A program made the position numbers and the translations under genes. Shown piece by piece: positions 42,176-63,352 of a DNA stretch of 64,000 nt. Source of the stretch: Eledone cirrhosa. Lineage: Eukaryota > Mollusca > Cephalopoda > Octopoda > Eledonidae. The DNA is taken from assembly GCA_964016885.1 (NCBI GenBank), contig OZ024745.1, positions 49,077,542-49,141,541 on the forward strand, read 5' to 3'. Below the pieces are notes generated by a model. That model saw only the letters and a program-made list of their open reading frames with translations, searched no databases and had not been told where the DNA came from. Each line of letters begins with the position of its first letter. Position 1 is the first letter of the stretch.

Positions 42176-42375
42176 CATCATCATCATTATCACTGTTTAG
42201 TGTCTTATTTCCACACTTGCATGGCTTAAACAAGTAAACGAGTTGTCCCATTGTGTGACAAGTCAGACCAGGTGACCATGTCTTGCTCATACAGTAATGT
42301 TTGTGGCTTGGTTTCTATGGCTGGATGCCCTTCTAACACCAACCACATTACAATGTGGACTGAGTGCTTTTTATA
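42174..42375 (-). mobile_element. SINE/LINE 3' fragment
   Basis: (CATCAT)n followed by GGTGACCATGTCTTGCTCAT, TTTCTATGGCTGGATGCCCT and GTGGACTGAGTGCTTTT, then TA repeats. Confidence 0.85.
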
Positions 42376-42589
42376 TATGTATATACACACATATGTATAT
42401 ATATATATATATATGTAGTAAAAATAACAGAGCAAAGGACTTGCGTATAATCCTGTAATTAAATGAGCTCAAAGGAAATAGTTATCCTGGGCACTTTAAA
42501 ATACAATATATAGAGGGGAAAGATACAGGAGAGTGTGTTTTTCATTACAGGAATTTCGAACCACCAGCGTGAGAAGAATATATATATAT

Positions 42590-42595
42590 GTATAC

Positions 42596-42626
<31 letters not shown>

Positions 42627-42632
42627 CATATA
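42590..42632. repeat. (CA)n microsatellite
   Basis: ACACAC run flanked by ATACAT repeats; open frames through it are artefacts. Confidence 0.95.
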
Positions 42633-42774
42633 ATTGTGTGTGCACATATAATTTGCTCCACAGAGCACTTGTTTCCATGACTGAGAATGTCTTGGCCAAA
42701 GTTGTATTAAAATAACTGATTTAATCAATATGAAATAAACAGCACACCAGAGTGACAGTGTAACCTCTGCATGA

Positions 42775-42940
42775 TCTTGATTACAAGGTACTTCAGGAGA
42801 AATGCAAGAGGCAACATTAAGTTCTGTTCATTGTATTTGTGGATCTGTTAAAAGCTGTTGATATGTTAAATTGGGAATTTCAGTGGAAAGTTCTCAGAAA
42901 ATTTGGATACCTGTGAATCTCCTCCCATATTTGTGAATCT
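42775..42940 (+). mobile_element. Decayed LINE reverse-transcriptase fragment
   Basis: With one frame break it reads KVLQEKCKRQH, then LFIVFVDLLKAVDMLNWEFQ and KVLRKFGYL. This matches the conserved FVDLxKAFDTVN block of non-LTR reverse transcriptases, with the key AFD changed to AVD. Not functional. Confidence 0.75.
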
Positions 42941-45900
42941 ACTTTGCCATTTCTTCAGATACATGTTGGCTTGAGGATGGTGGAAAAGAGTAACACTTGG
43001 GCCTCTCAAAGACATTTACATGTCCTGTCTGCAGCCAAAGCTGCACTTCAAGGATTAAGGTGCACAGTTGTCAAAGGATCTACAAATAATGAAGATGAAG
43101 ATTATCAGATTTCGCCAGCAATCATTTAAGCATGCAAATTATATATATACATGAATGTACATTTTTCTTTTTCCTCATCTGTAAATCTTCTGCAGTCACT
43201 GCCAATATATCACCCAATATTTACAAATCTCTCATATAGTCTTTCAGATGCCAGAGAAAAGCTCCTTGTTATCAACAGATGTAGCAATTCTCTGAACTAA
43301 TTCCATCCACTTAAAAAAACTCTGCTCATGCTGCTGTCATTAACCCCCAACTCTCAAGATTATGTCACATAGGCAACAGAAGATATTTACTATATACATT
43401 TACCTGTTAGTAACAATCAGCTAATATGTATGATCTATTTTTCTGACAGTTTGATAGAGTTTTCACTATATTTTATGTGTGTCTATTGTTTGTAATGTTC
43501 AAGATCCTGCTTACTCTTTATACTAGAGAAACATGTTACAGCTAGATATTTCTGAAGGAATTTGTTTTAACTCACTTGAGACTACACATTCAAAACTTCA
43601 TATTTAAATTGAAATTTTTATCAAAATCTTAACATGAATGATATAAGAGTCCAACCAACACCAGCATGGAAGAATAGGTGTTAAATGATAATGATGACAT
43701 TTGGTTTTAGTTTGTCAACACCAACATAATATATACCAAAATATTAAGTTACAGATATTTTACTGAAATACTTAAAAAAATGTTGTTATATTGAAAATTA
43801 ATTGAAATCCAGGTAGTTTACTTATTAGAAATATATTAATTGAATGGCAAAGAAACAGTAGCCATATATTGTGAATCTGAACAAATTTAATGCTATAAAT
43901 TCTCTGACTATTGATGATGCAATCATTTAAAAATGAAATCAGTATTGGCAGCATTTTAAAGTTAATTAGCCCATATTTTATAACATTACCAAGGATTGGA
44001 AAGAAATCAAGAGGGATTTAGTAATATAACTAACTTTTTCCTTTTTTAGCTGGAGCTTGGAATATAATTTAACAACAGTTCTTTCTTATATAAAATTATG
44101 TTGAAAGATGTTTAGATAAATATAATCATTTTAAACAAACAGTTTTGTATCATAAAATCAGAGGTGGTTTCAAGCAGTTTGGTACCAGAAGGTTAACCTG
44201 TATATATTCAAATATAAACTGAGCCCTACTATTTTATGTCTGGGAAATGGGCAAAAATTCAAACCCCATTGATAAGCCAAGGCAACTAAACACCACATGG
44301 CTCAGTTTTGAAATTCTCACGAGTGGAGATAATATTTACAAAGTTTTATTATTTTGATATTTAAAATGTTTTAAGTGTCCTTTTTAGAAAATTTTATTTC
44401 TTTATAATTAGAAAATAAAAATGCATGAGTAAATTCTAAATTACCGTAATATAATATAAAGAAATGGAGATATATTTTTTGTTTAAAGTATTATTTAAAA
44501 AAAAAAAAAGATTTTCTTTAACTAGGCAGAGATCGAAGTGTACAGGGAATAGTTGAAAGAGATCAACTAAGAGAACACTGTATAAAGATTCAGAGTAGAA
44601 GTGAGAGGAAAAGACAGCAAGTGAGTAAGGAGAGGCAGAGTGAGACAAAGAGAGGGCGAGAGAGCATGTGAAATAAAACAAAACAAGATTGAAAGAAAAA
44701 CTATAATTAAGCCACTAAGAAAAAGAGTTGGTGTATGTGTGTGCGTGCATGTGTGTGTAGGGAATATTTATGTATTAAAAAGTTCAAATGATAAAAATTT
44801 GTTGGGAATCTTCTTAAGGCACTGCACAAATAAAACCTATGATGATATAGTAAATGTAGAAAAATGTAGGAAAATGGTGAAAATCATCTAAATATTGACT
44901 CCGAATATGTCAACTTCCTATTTTACCATACATTTTTTGGCCACATATTTCTTGGCTTATATTCGAATGTATACAGTAAATTGTCTGAACTGGTAATGTA
45001 TTCAGTGCATTCTCTCTCTCTCAGACACACATCAAATTCAACATAGAAATAGCTTCTACAGGACTAGAACTGTTTCATTTGAAAGAAATCATCAGGAAAG
45101 CCCTGTGGCTACCCCCTCATTGAACTCCACACACATATGAATATATACCTACATACATACATATATATCATCATCATTTAACATCTGTTTTCCCTGCTAG
45201 CAAGGGTTGGATGGTTCATCACACTAAGTCAGTTCATGTTCAATATTACTGTGGCTTATCTTGGTGTTGGACTTAATCTATTGCTTGGATTAACGCAACT
45301 ACATGGCCTGGCCCTTAGGTGCTTTAAGCTGAGTTCACTTTGTGGCCAGCATTTGGGCCAAATGTCCAGTTTGAGGATATCTTCCTCCTACTCACTCATC
45401 AATATTTTAAGCCTTATCTCCCTGTTTAAACAGTGAAAAAATATATATTGGTGCAGCTTAAAGACTGGATAGGTAGTCAGTTATGTTGGCAGCAACAATG
45501 AAAGGTGTATGTGGAAAGACTTACTAGTTGGACAGAAGTGAACCAACTTCTATATATGTAGGATGCTAACAAAAGTAGATTTTAGAGATATTTCAAACTG
45601 ATTAGAATGAATTGATCATTCATATGTACACTTCTGGCATTTACATAGATACACACACACACACACTCTCTCCCTATCTTCCCCTCTCTCACCCCCATGT
45701 CTCTTCAGATATACATACAAACACACATGCTTACATACACATGCATATATAATGTTTGTTTGTATTAATTGTTAAAAGGTTGTAACAAATACAATTTAAC
45801 AATACTATAGGGTGTGTGTGTGTCTATGCTGGTCTGTCTGTATATGAATGTTTGTGTAGATACACATATGTGTTTTATGTGTAAAATACATAAAGAAAAC

Positions 45901-46900
45901 ATACAAACTATTTGTTCCATATAATTCATAATTTTACATTTACTTAATATTTTGCACCCATATAATCACTCATGTCATACATTGTTTAAAACAACCAAAT
46001 GCTCTGGTATTATCTAAGAGGCCTTACATTTTTTTGGTCACCAGGGTATTTTCTTTTTTTTAAATATTTGAAATTCTTTCCCTGTTTTATTATCAAACTG
46101 TTATCTATCTTGTAGCAAAAATGTGATATTAGTTGTATTTAAAGAAAAAGAATGTTGATTTATATTTTTCCCTTCCCATTGCTGTCTCATGAAAGTTCTA
46201 ATTCATTATATCAAAAGTTGTAAATTTATCAACCTTTGAAATTGGACTGATTAGCTTTTTGTTTCTTTTGTGAATTTATTTATAGTTGTTTTCTATTTTA
46301 AAAACAAAAAAATTGAAAATGACTTGTTACATTGAATTGCTGATATCAACCCTTTTATGCTGTTGTTAACATATGTTCTGTTTAATATTTTTGCTAAATC
46401 ATGGTTATAAATGAAATTATCAACAAAATACCATATACTCATATTTTTACAGAAAAAGTTGTAACATAACATAACACCTTGAAAAACCAGCTTGCAACTT
46501 ATCTACTGGATCTATTAAACCTGAATGTAAAATATATGATTAGAGGTGCATGCCTTATCTACCAATGTAACTTGTATACAGTATGTTTTAAGTCCTCTAT
46601 GATGAGTTCGAATTTTATAATATTGATTGAAATATATCTATCTACACAAAAATCGAAATTCCGATCATCAAGTACCTTATTCCTGGATGTGTACATAATC
46701 ACAAACTAGGTTAAGAGCAGTATTACTCCTAGTTTAGAAGTAAATGTTCCTAGTTATGATCTAGTTTTGGAGAATGTATTTAAAAAATAAAATGTATCCT
46801 CTAGCTTAGAAGCTTATCAGACTGGTGTTTATCTTGATTTCATTGGTGTTAAGTGATTGAAAGTACAAGACCCCACCATTAAATATGATATTAATCCATC
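42941..46900. other. Intergenic, mostly unassigned
   Basis: AT-rich with small SINE/LINE 3' ends (45170-45220), a MITE-like half palindrome at 45049-45085, MITE family B at 43965-44195, CT/CA microsatellites near 45010 and 45650 and a GT run near 45812. No exon with family similarity was found on either strand. Confidence 0.6.
43965..44195 (+). mobile_element. MITE family B copy
   Basis: CCAAGGATTGGAAAGAAATC, AACTAACTTTTTCCTTTTTT and GATAAATATAATCATTTTAA, ending TTTGGTACCAGAAGGTTAA, in the order of the other family B copies. Confidence 0.75.
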
Positions 46901-46934
46901 ACATGGTCAACTTTTGGTACTCATTTTTGTTATT

Positions 46935-47090
46935 ATTATTAAGCTGGTGTTTGGAACACAACTTAACAAATGTTTGTACATAGAATTTCGATGGAAGGTT
47001 TTGTAGATAAATATAAATACTTTAAAATAAACATTTTTGTATCATAGAGCCAGGGGCAATTACAATCAGTTTGGCATGTAAAGGTTTAAT
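46935..47090 (+). mobile_element. MITE family B, 3' half
   Basis: AAGCTGGTGTTTGGAACACA, GATAAATATAAATACTTTAA and TTTGGCATGTAAAGGTTTAA form the right half of the family B element. Confidence 0.7.
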
Positions 47091-47826
47091 ATCTTAAGCC
47101 CAGAGCAATGTCCAGTAAATATGTTACAGTGGTTTTTCATGCCAGATTTTTGTTTTCATAAAACACAGACTTATGAGTATATTTGGCAGTTTTTGATGTT
47201 GTTTTTACAACATAATCTTCTTAATTCCCATTACTTTGCCATGTAACTCTAGTAAATTGTTCTATTTTCCCAATTTGATAACATTTCAAAAAGAAAGAAA
47301 AGTGTTATTAAATTTCACCTGAGGGAATAGAAAAAAGAAAGAGATTTCATAGGTAGCTCAACCCCAGCAATTTCTTGCCATCATAAATCAACTTTGTTTA
47401 TTGTTAGATTTTGGTGGTTTGACCCCAATTTTAAATCTGCATATTATTAAGTTTGACTGACATTTTCTTTATGGCTGCCAATGTTTTAAATATATGTCTA
47501 TATCAACTTTAATTTGTCACCATTACAAATTATACTTGAGTCTTCTTTTGCATACAATTTATTGCTTCTAAATCATTAAATATTTCCCCACCCTATCATG
47601 GGGTAGTGTAGAAATTATATGCAAGTGTATTTTAAAATCAAATTTGTTCATGGTTACTTTTTAATGTTCAGTTGAAACAAAGTGCAAATATTTTTCTGTA
47701 TAACCTTTATTCAACAGTTAGTTTAACTATTAAACATACCAGTAATAAATGGAAAAGCATATGTAACATTAAACAGATTATGTATATTACCATTAATTTT
47801 ATTCTCATATATGTAAAACAATAAAT

Positions 47827-47923
47827 AATTGATTCTACTTTTGGCACAAAGCCAGCAATTACTCAGTGTATTACTGGTACTTTATTTTATCGACCCCGTA
47901 AGGATGAAAGGCAAAGTTAACCT
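47827..47923 (-). mobile_element. SINE 3' half
   Basis: CTACTTTTGGCACAAAGCCA through TTATCGACCCCGTAAGGATG and GGCAAAGTTAACC, head missing. Confidence 0.85.
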
Positions 47924-47981
47924 TTGTAAAAAAATAAATAATATTAGTTGATTGTTAGTATCAATGTTTTCAAAATGTGAG

Positions 47982-48195
47982 TCGGTGGATTGTCAGAGGT
48001 GTTAGATCATTCAACAAAATGTTTTACTCTATTTAGTTATGACCTTTACATCCTGGTTCAAATCCAGCTAAGTTTGGTTTTACCTTTCATCCTTCCAGAA
48101 GTAATAAAATAGAATATAGTAAAATAGTGGATGCTCGAATTTATAGATTGCACCCTCTCCCATATTTCATAGCCTTTTGCCAATGTTAGAAAGCA
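47982..48195 (+). mobile_element. Older SINE copy
   Basis: GTCGGTGGATTGTCAGAGGT head, CATCCTGGTTCAAATCCAGC B box and TTTACCTTTCATCCTTCCAG body; the 3' end is diverged. Confidence 0.7.
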
Positions 48196-48469
48196 ATATA
48201 ATTTCTTTCATTGACAAGTGCAGGCAACAACTCCAGGCTTTTTCCCTCCTTTTCAAAAGCTTTATTTAACTTGCCAAAGATTTGACAAGCAAATATCTAT
48301 GTAAGTATACTAAATCATATACTTGTAGCATTGCTTGCTAGTTATGTTAACAAGCAAAAGACTGAGAATTCTGAAATCATATGTACCAATACAGGTTGGC
48401 CTTTTGAATTACAGTTTCAAATCATTAGAAGATAACATACTTCCAATAAATAAATAATTCTAAATTTAG

Positions 48470-48665
48470 GTACCAGGCCAATAGTTTTTTAAGGGAGAAG
48501 AAGTTGATTATATTAACCTCAGTACTTAACTGTACTTTATGTTATTGATCTCAGATGAATGAATAGCAAAGTTGACTTCAGTGGGATTTGAGCTCAGTAA
48601 AGAATGGGAACAAATAGTGCTAAGCATTTGTCTGACTCACTAATGACTGCTAATCTGCCACTTTC
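48470..48665 (-). mobile_element. Older SINE copy
   Basis: Minus-strand copy: GTACCAGGCCAATAGTTTTT, ATGAATAGCAAAGTTGACTT, GTGGGATTTGAGCTCAG and AATCTGCCACTTTCC. Confidence 0.6.
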
Positions 48666-49521
48666 CAAAAAATAATAAATACTAAGAAATCAATGTATTA
48701 AATTATTATTTTGTATGTGTAATATACACTCACCTAATAAATACAATAGACTTGTTAACATTATTTTAATTTTAAGATTGTAGATTTATATCGCAGTGAA
48801 AAAAATATAATTAATTCTAAAAAATTATATTCATCCTAAAAAGACACTATTTTAGGTAATTCAAAATTTTTAAATGTAAAAATTGTATTTTTCTTTTCTT
48901 ATGTAGTGATACCTTTTGTAAGAAACCTATTTTTCGAGGAATATGATAAAAAAATGCTATTTTCGTATATTTTGTTAACCTAACTGATGATTGGTGTGTT
49001 ATTTTGATTTTCACTTTTAAACAATGCTGAAATTGCTACCTTGAATCCCATTTCTTTGAATAAAGAATACATTTTATGGGCTGCTTAAATTCATAAAAAA
49101 GTTTGTTTTTAAGCTTCTAAATCATAAAATTAAAAAAATTTACCCATAAAAGTTTCATGGGTTTGATGTAGTTCTCATATTCCTTTAAATATTTTGGACC
49201 TAAATTTTTCAGAATTAATGTAAGAAATGCATGCTATTTTATTAAGTTTGTGTTTAACTGTAGAAGATTGCATTTAACTCTTGAAAGGTACACAGTAAAT
49301 AATAATTATTTTGATAAATATTTATTTTGTGCTCTATTATGCTTAAAATTTATCATTAGTTTAAACATTGCATGCATTATTTGATTAAATATGAACTGTC
49401 TTTTATATGTTTCTGATTTGAGCATGTTTATCTAGTGACTTGTTCTTAGAGTGTTTTGGATACAGCTATATTTTCTTTTGTTTTATTTTGGAACAACACT
49501 ATATATATATATATACACATG

Positions 49522-49589
49522 ATAAATTGTTGACTAAACATTTTCTGATACATTGTAAATGTATCAGAAAATGTTTAGTCAACAAATTT
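49522..49589. repeat. Near-perfect 31-bp-arm hairpin
   Basis: TTGTTGACTAAACATTTTCT on the left is mirrored by AGAAAATGTTTAGTCAACAA on the right, with ATACATT/AATGTAT closing on a 2-3 nt loop. Arms about 31 bp with no mismatch except one extra A. Confidence 0.92.
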
Positions 49590-49809
49590 AATCTTTAGCT
49601 ATGCCTAAAAAAATAAAATAAACTAAGGTGAATTCCTTCTAAAAGTGAATGTTAATTCTTATCACCTTCAATTTTTAATGAATGTTATTTCGGAATGTTA
49701 ATTACCATATAATATGAAGAAATTTAAACTATAAAATTTTCCTATTGCAATAGCAGTATAAAGATTCCCCTTACAGACAGGTTAATAAATAAATATAATA
49801 AATAAATAA

Positions 49810-49814
49810 ATATA

Positions 49815-49851
<37 letters not shown>
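49810..49851. repeat. (TA)n microsatellite
   Basis: About 40 bp of TA repeats with one TG interruption. Confidence 0.95.
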
Positions 49852-49853
<2 letters not shown>

Positions 49854-50704
49854 CATCTTGTAAACAATGAATATATGTGCTTCCCAATAATCTTCTTCAT
49901 TCTTATTATGGGTATTTATGGTTTGTTGAAAACATGGCTGTTTGAAAGAGATTAATTAGTGTTTTATACAAATAAGTCGTGCAGCTAATTGACTTTTCGA
50001 TTGTTACTGAAATGTGTGTCTGAATTTTACATTTAAAAAAAAAAAATGTATATATCTTGATATTGACATTTATTTATTTTAATAAAATCTTTTTTCTGTA
50101 GTTACATTTACTGCCATTGATTTTGACGATGAGTATACAGTTGTTTGATTAACTGAATGCCAAGTTCCTACTTAAAATAAAAATGGTTGAGTATTTCACT
50201 GACATGCGAATTCTTAGTGTAATTCCCAAGTTGAATTAATATGATATAATATGTGACAAGGTTGGTCCTTTGAATTACAGGTACTATCAACTCGAGAGGC
50301 TTCTATATAGTTTTCATCTACCCAATTTCCATTAAAAGGCTTGGGTTGATCCAGGGCTATGGTAAAGAATCTTGCCCAAGATACTAAACCGTAGGATCAA
50401 ACCCAATGATTGTGAAGCAAACTTCTAAACCATTTGGTTCTGCCTGTGTCCATTCAGAGACAAGCAATGATTGATTGCTTGAGTGAGACTAATTAATAGA
50501 ATAAAGTTATGAGGTTTATAACATCTGAATGAAGATACTTCAGTGAAAAGATATTGGTATTAAAATGGTGCTTTTTTTTGTTGTGGCACCAGCATTACCA
50601 TATTACAGGGTAGATTGGGTCTTTTTCATCATGGCATATTCAACACCCAATAATATAACATCCCCTCCTCACACTGTCAATAACTTGCATTCTAATAATT
50701 GCCT

Positions 50705-50878
50705 CCTAATAATTGTTTGGCACAAGGCTACCAATTACCCAGTGCATTACTGGGACTTTATTTTATCGACCCCCGGAAGTATGAAAGGCAAAGTTAACCT
50801 CGACGGGATTTGAACTCAGACTGTAAAGGGACGTAACTATGCTAGAAAGCATGGCGTCCAAACCTCTACTAATACTGC
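50705..50878 (-). mobile_element. SINE, cluster copy 1
   Basis: TTGTTTGGCACAAGGCTACC 3' end (short deletion), CTCGACGGGATTTGAACTCA B box and GCATGGCGTCCAAACCTCTA head. Confidence 0.88.
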
Positions 50879-51070
50879 TAATAATTGTTTCTACTTTTGG
50901 TGCAAAGCCAGCAATTACCCCAGTGCATTACTGGTAATTTATTTTATCAACCCTGTAAGGATGAAAGGCAAAGTTAACCTCAGCGGGATTTGAACTCAGA
51001 ATGGAAAGGGCCGTAACTCTATGCATCAAAGCATGGCGTCCAACCCTCTATCGATACTGCCAATCCACCT
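50879..51070 (-). mobile_element. SINE, cluster copy 2
   Basis: TAATTGTTTCTACTTTTGGT 3' end, CTCAGCGGGATTTGAACTCA B box and GATACTGCCAATCCACC head. Abuts copy 1. Confidence 0.9.
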
Positions 51071-51211
51071 GAAGACTGTTATCAGTTAATATTAACTTTC
51101 TACAACTAAAATAGGTGTAGAATATTTAATGAGAGGGAGAGAAGAAAAAAGACATTTCTTTTTTCAACTTTATATGGTTGCTTTTACAGCAGAAAATATC
51201 TAAATAATTGC

Positions 51212-51345
51212 TAATAATTGTTTCTACTTTTGGCACAAGGCCAGCAATTATCCCAGTGTCCTACTGGTACTTTATTTTATCGACCCCCCCCCCCCCCCCC
51301 CCGTAAGGATGAAAGGCTAAGTTAACCTCGGCGGGCTGATAGGGT
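51212..51345 (-). mobile_element. SINE, cluster copy 3, with C20 run
   Basis: TAATTGTTTCTACTTTTGGC 3' end, then the normal CGACCCCGTAAGG is expanded to a ~20-nt C run at 51282-51302, and the copy stops at CTCGGCGGG before the B box. Confidence 0.88.
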
Positions 51346-51380
51346 TAGCAATTTTGGAGATGGGGAAAGTGGATGAAATT

Positions 51381-51536
51381 GACTCCAGTGCATTACTGGG
51401 ACTTTATTTCATCGACCCCATAAGGATGAAAGGCAAAGCTAACATTGACGTGATTTGAACTCAGAGTTATGTCCCTTTACGTTCTATGCCGTGAAGCATA
51501 ATGTCCGATGCTCTAACGATACTGCCAATTCACCTC
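51381..51536 (-). mobile_element. SINE, cluster copy 4
   Basis: ACTCCAGTGCATTACTGGGA, TCGACCCCATAAGGATGAAA, GTGATTTGAACTCAGAGTTA and a head ending ACTGCCAATTCACCTC. The 3' end is truncated. Confidence 0.85.
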
Positions 51537-51728
51537 CTAATAATTGTTTCTACTTTAGGCACAAGGCCAGCAATTACCCAGTACATTACTGGTACTTTAT
51601 TTTATCGACCCCCGTAAGGATGAAAGGCAAAGTCAACCTCGGCGGGATTTGAACTCAGATCGTAAAGGGACGTAACTATGCTGGAAAGCATGGCGTCCGA
51701 CCCTCTACCGATACTGCCAATCCACCTC
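51537..51728 (-). mobile_element. SINE, cluster copy 5, near complete
   Basis: TAATTGTTTCTACTTTAGGC 3' end, CTCGGCGGGATTTGAACTCA B box and CCGATACTGCCAATCCACCT head. Confidence 0.92.
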
Positions 51729-52044
51729 CTAATAATATAACACAACCCACACAGCAGATATTCTATTCCAGTGTTTCTCAAAGAAGGTGCAATAACAAAA
51801 ATTTGGGATTCCACAAGATAAAGTGTCTTTTAATAAAATTACATTAAAAAGTCTATATTTTTTATTCGAATAAATTCTCTTTGAAAAAAAAAATGTTTCA
51901 TTTAATGACTTATTAAAACGAGATTGGTGGTAATTTAGGAATTGCTTGTATAATACAGGTATGGGTTGTGTAATTTTTGGAAATTCATATAAAGGTTCAC
52001 AATAACCACTAAAACACACAATACCAATTACACAGCTCATACTG

Positions 52045-52067
52045 CCCCCCCCCCCCCCCCACACACA
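52045..52067. repeat. Poly-C run
   Basis: About 18 C residues followed by ACACAC; one of several long G/C homopolymers in otherwise AT-rich DNA. Confidence 0.9.
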
Positions 52068-52926
52068 GCAACTGCTCTAGTACATATTCTAAAGAACAAA
52101 CAGATGAAACACTAAAATAACAACAGAAACAACAAAACAAATCCTACAACAAAGATAAACTAATGTAGCATGCAAATGTAATTGTATACCTCTAAAAGGT
52201 AATGCTGCACATATCTCAGAAACATTGAGGTGCACTTGGTAGTGCAGTAAAAACTTGCACAAAGCTGTTGAAAGTATGACTAATAATAATAATATTGATT
52301 TTTAATTTAGGCACAAGGCCAGCAATGTTAAGAGAAAAGATAGTTGACTAAATCAACATTAATACTAGACTGGTACTTTATTTTATCCCTTCTGGAAAGA
52401 TGAAAAACAAATTTAGTTGGCACAAATAGTGCAATGCAATTAATCTGATGCTCAAATGATCTAAATACCATCAGTTATTTAAATCTGATGACACTTTACA
52501 ATACATAATGATCATACAATGAATAAATGTGATGTTAAATATAATTTGAGCTTTAAAAGAAGAATAAGATTTTAGAAATTACTGACATATTTCAGACTTG
52601 ACCTTGTTTAGAAAGTATTAACCTAATTTTGAGACTGTGTGTTGAAACTAAAGCAACTACACCATGGAAGAGTTTTAGCCCTTCATTTTGTAAATTATGA
52701 TATAAATGAAACATGAATGTAACAGTTTTTGTGGGCCTTTCGAATAGTTAAAATGACTCTCCCAGATGTAATTATTCAGTTATATTTTGAAAATATTTTA
52801 TAATTTTATAATAATAATGAAATTATTGTGTACAGTGCTCAGGTGCACTACAAATCATTGCATTGTTCTGCTCAAGTAAAATAACCAATGATGTGGTTAA
52901 AAACAAATTAAAAGGAAAAAAATCTA

Positions 52927-53022
52927 ACAATTACAGGACATAATACATTTTATAAATAACAATTACAGGACATAATACATTTTATAAATAACAATTACAG
53001 GACATAATACATTTTATAAATG
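52927..53022. repeat. 3 x 32-bp tandem repeat
   Basis: Three identical copies beginning ACAATTACAGGACATAATAC, at 52927, 52959 and 52991. Confidence 0.95.
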
Positions 53023-53559
53023 GTTTGTAATTATTGCATAAAGAACATTTTTTTTGTTTAAAAATTCAATATAATGAAGCATTTTCATTATTGTTTCTTT
53101 TTTTTTTATAGTTTACTTTGAATAGGCATTTTTTCTATAATTAAAATTGTATTGGAATGTTGGTTGTAGTTGTTATTTAGACCAAAGTCAATTTTAGTCA
53201 AGCAGAATTATAATCAAAGGCAATCCAACTATGACTATCCCATCAGTTTAGAAATAGGACTACATTATTTAGTAAGTACTTTTCTCCTTCAAGATAGAAG
53301 TAGGATCCCCTTGAAGTGGGGTGGCTGTTGCAGCAGGTGTTGCTGGCCATTCTCAATGACAATACCTTTGCCATTTTGTCTGTTCTGATACAAAAAAAAA
53401 ATCAACTATTTATTTGACTGTAAAGAAATGAACTACAACCAGTTGTGCATGTTTTAATATAATTTTACTTCAAGTTTCAACACACACACACATATAGTTA
53501 TACATACAAACACACACACATATATTAAGACTCACTATTTAGCCTTAACAGAGAGAATA

Positions 53560-53775
53560 TATATATATATATATATAGTAATAATAATAAAATTGAAGAC
53601 TAAAATCCAAAGAGGGCTCGATAAGGAAAATATATATCAAATATATAAGAACCGTAGAGCAAATATTTATTAAAATAACAGATTAAAGTTTAAGCAAATC
53701 CCGTTAAGGGTGAAAGCAGCGATTCTTTGCTTAAACTTTAATCTGTTATTTTAATAAATATATATATATATATAT
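53560..53775. mobile_element. Fold-back with TA flanks
   Basis: TTATTAAAATAACAGATTAA then AGTTTAAGCAAA (53665-53699) is inverted at 53725-53760 (TTTGCTTAAACTTTAATCTG onward). TA runs lie at 53560-53577 and 53758-53778. Confidence 0.85.
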
Positions 53776-53984
53776 ATAGTTAATAGCTTGTTAAATCATT
53801 GAAATTTTGTTCAAATCCATGTCAAATATATACACATAATCAGAAGAATTTGAACACATCATTGTTTTAGATTTTAATTATATATGAATTTTAATTAAAA
53901 GAAGAATATTTTATGATATTACTTATTTGCCATGTTTTGTAGGCATTTTTATGAAGCATTTTTTAATGAAAATTAATTCTTTTA

Positions 53985-54237
53985 ATACCAAACTTCCTTA
54001 AAATGCCCCCTGGTTCTACAAAACAAAACTGTTTGTTTTAAACTGTTTATATTTATCTAAAAACCATCCATCATAAGTTTTTTTAAAAGAAATTTTGTTA
54101 TGTTATGCTCCAAACACCAACATAATATTGAGAAAGTTAGATATATTTCTAAATATCTCCAAATTCTTGATTATTTTCAAAATTATTTGAAAATCATGGG
54201 AAGAGTCTTTCATTAGAAATATGGTAATGAAAGGGTT
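53985..54237 (-). mobile_element. MITE family B copy
   Basis: Minus-strand copy: ACTGTTTATATTTATCTAAA, ATGCTCCAAACACCAACATA, TCCAAATTCTTGATTATTTT and AAATATGGTAATGAAAGGGT. It ends 20 nt downstream of the permease stop codon. Confidence 0.8.
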
Positions 54238-54258
54238 ATTTAAAAAATGGAAATGGTT

Positions 54259-63352
<9,094 letters not shown>

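Larger units (their letters stand above)
48666..50700. other. Intergenic AT-rich stretch
   Basis: No gene or element recognised apart from a hairpin at 49522-49589, a TA run at 49810-49851 and a repeated-looking SINE head remnant near 50390-50440. Base composition is strongly AT. Confidence 0.6.

Noticed and set aside
42944..43129. 61-codon plus-strand open frame after the RT fragment
   Set aside because: It follows a decayed LINE piece, matches no known family by eye and has no splice or promoter support.
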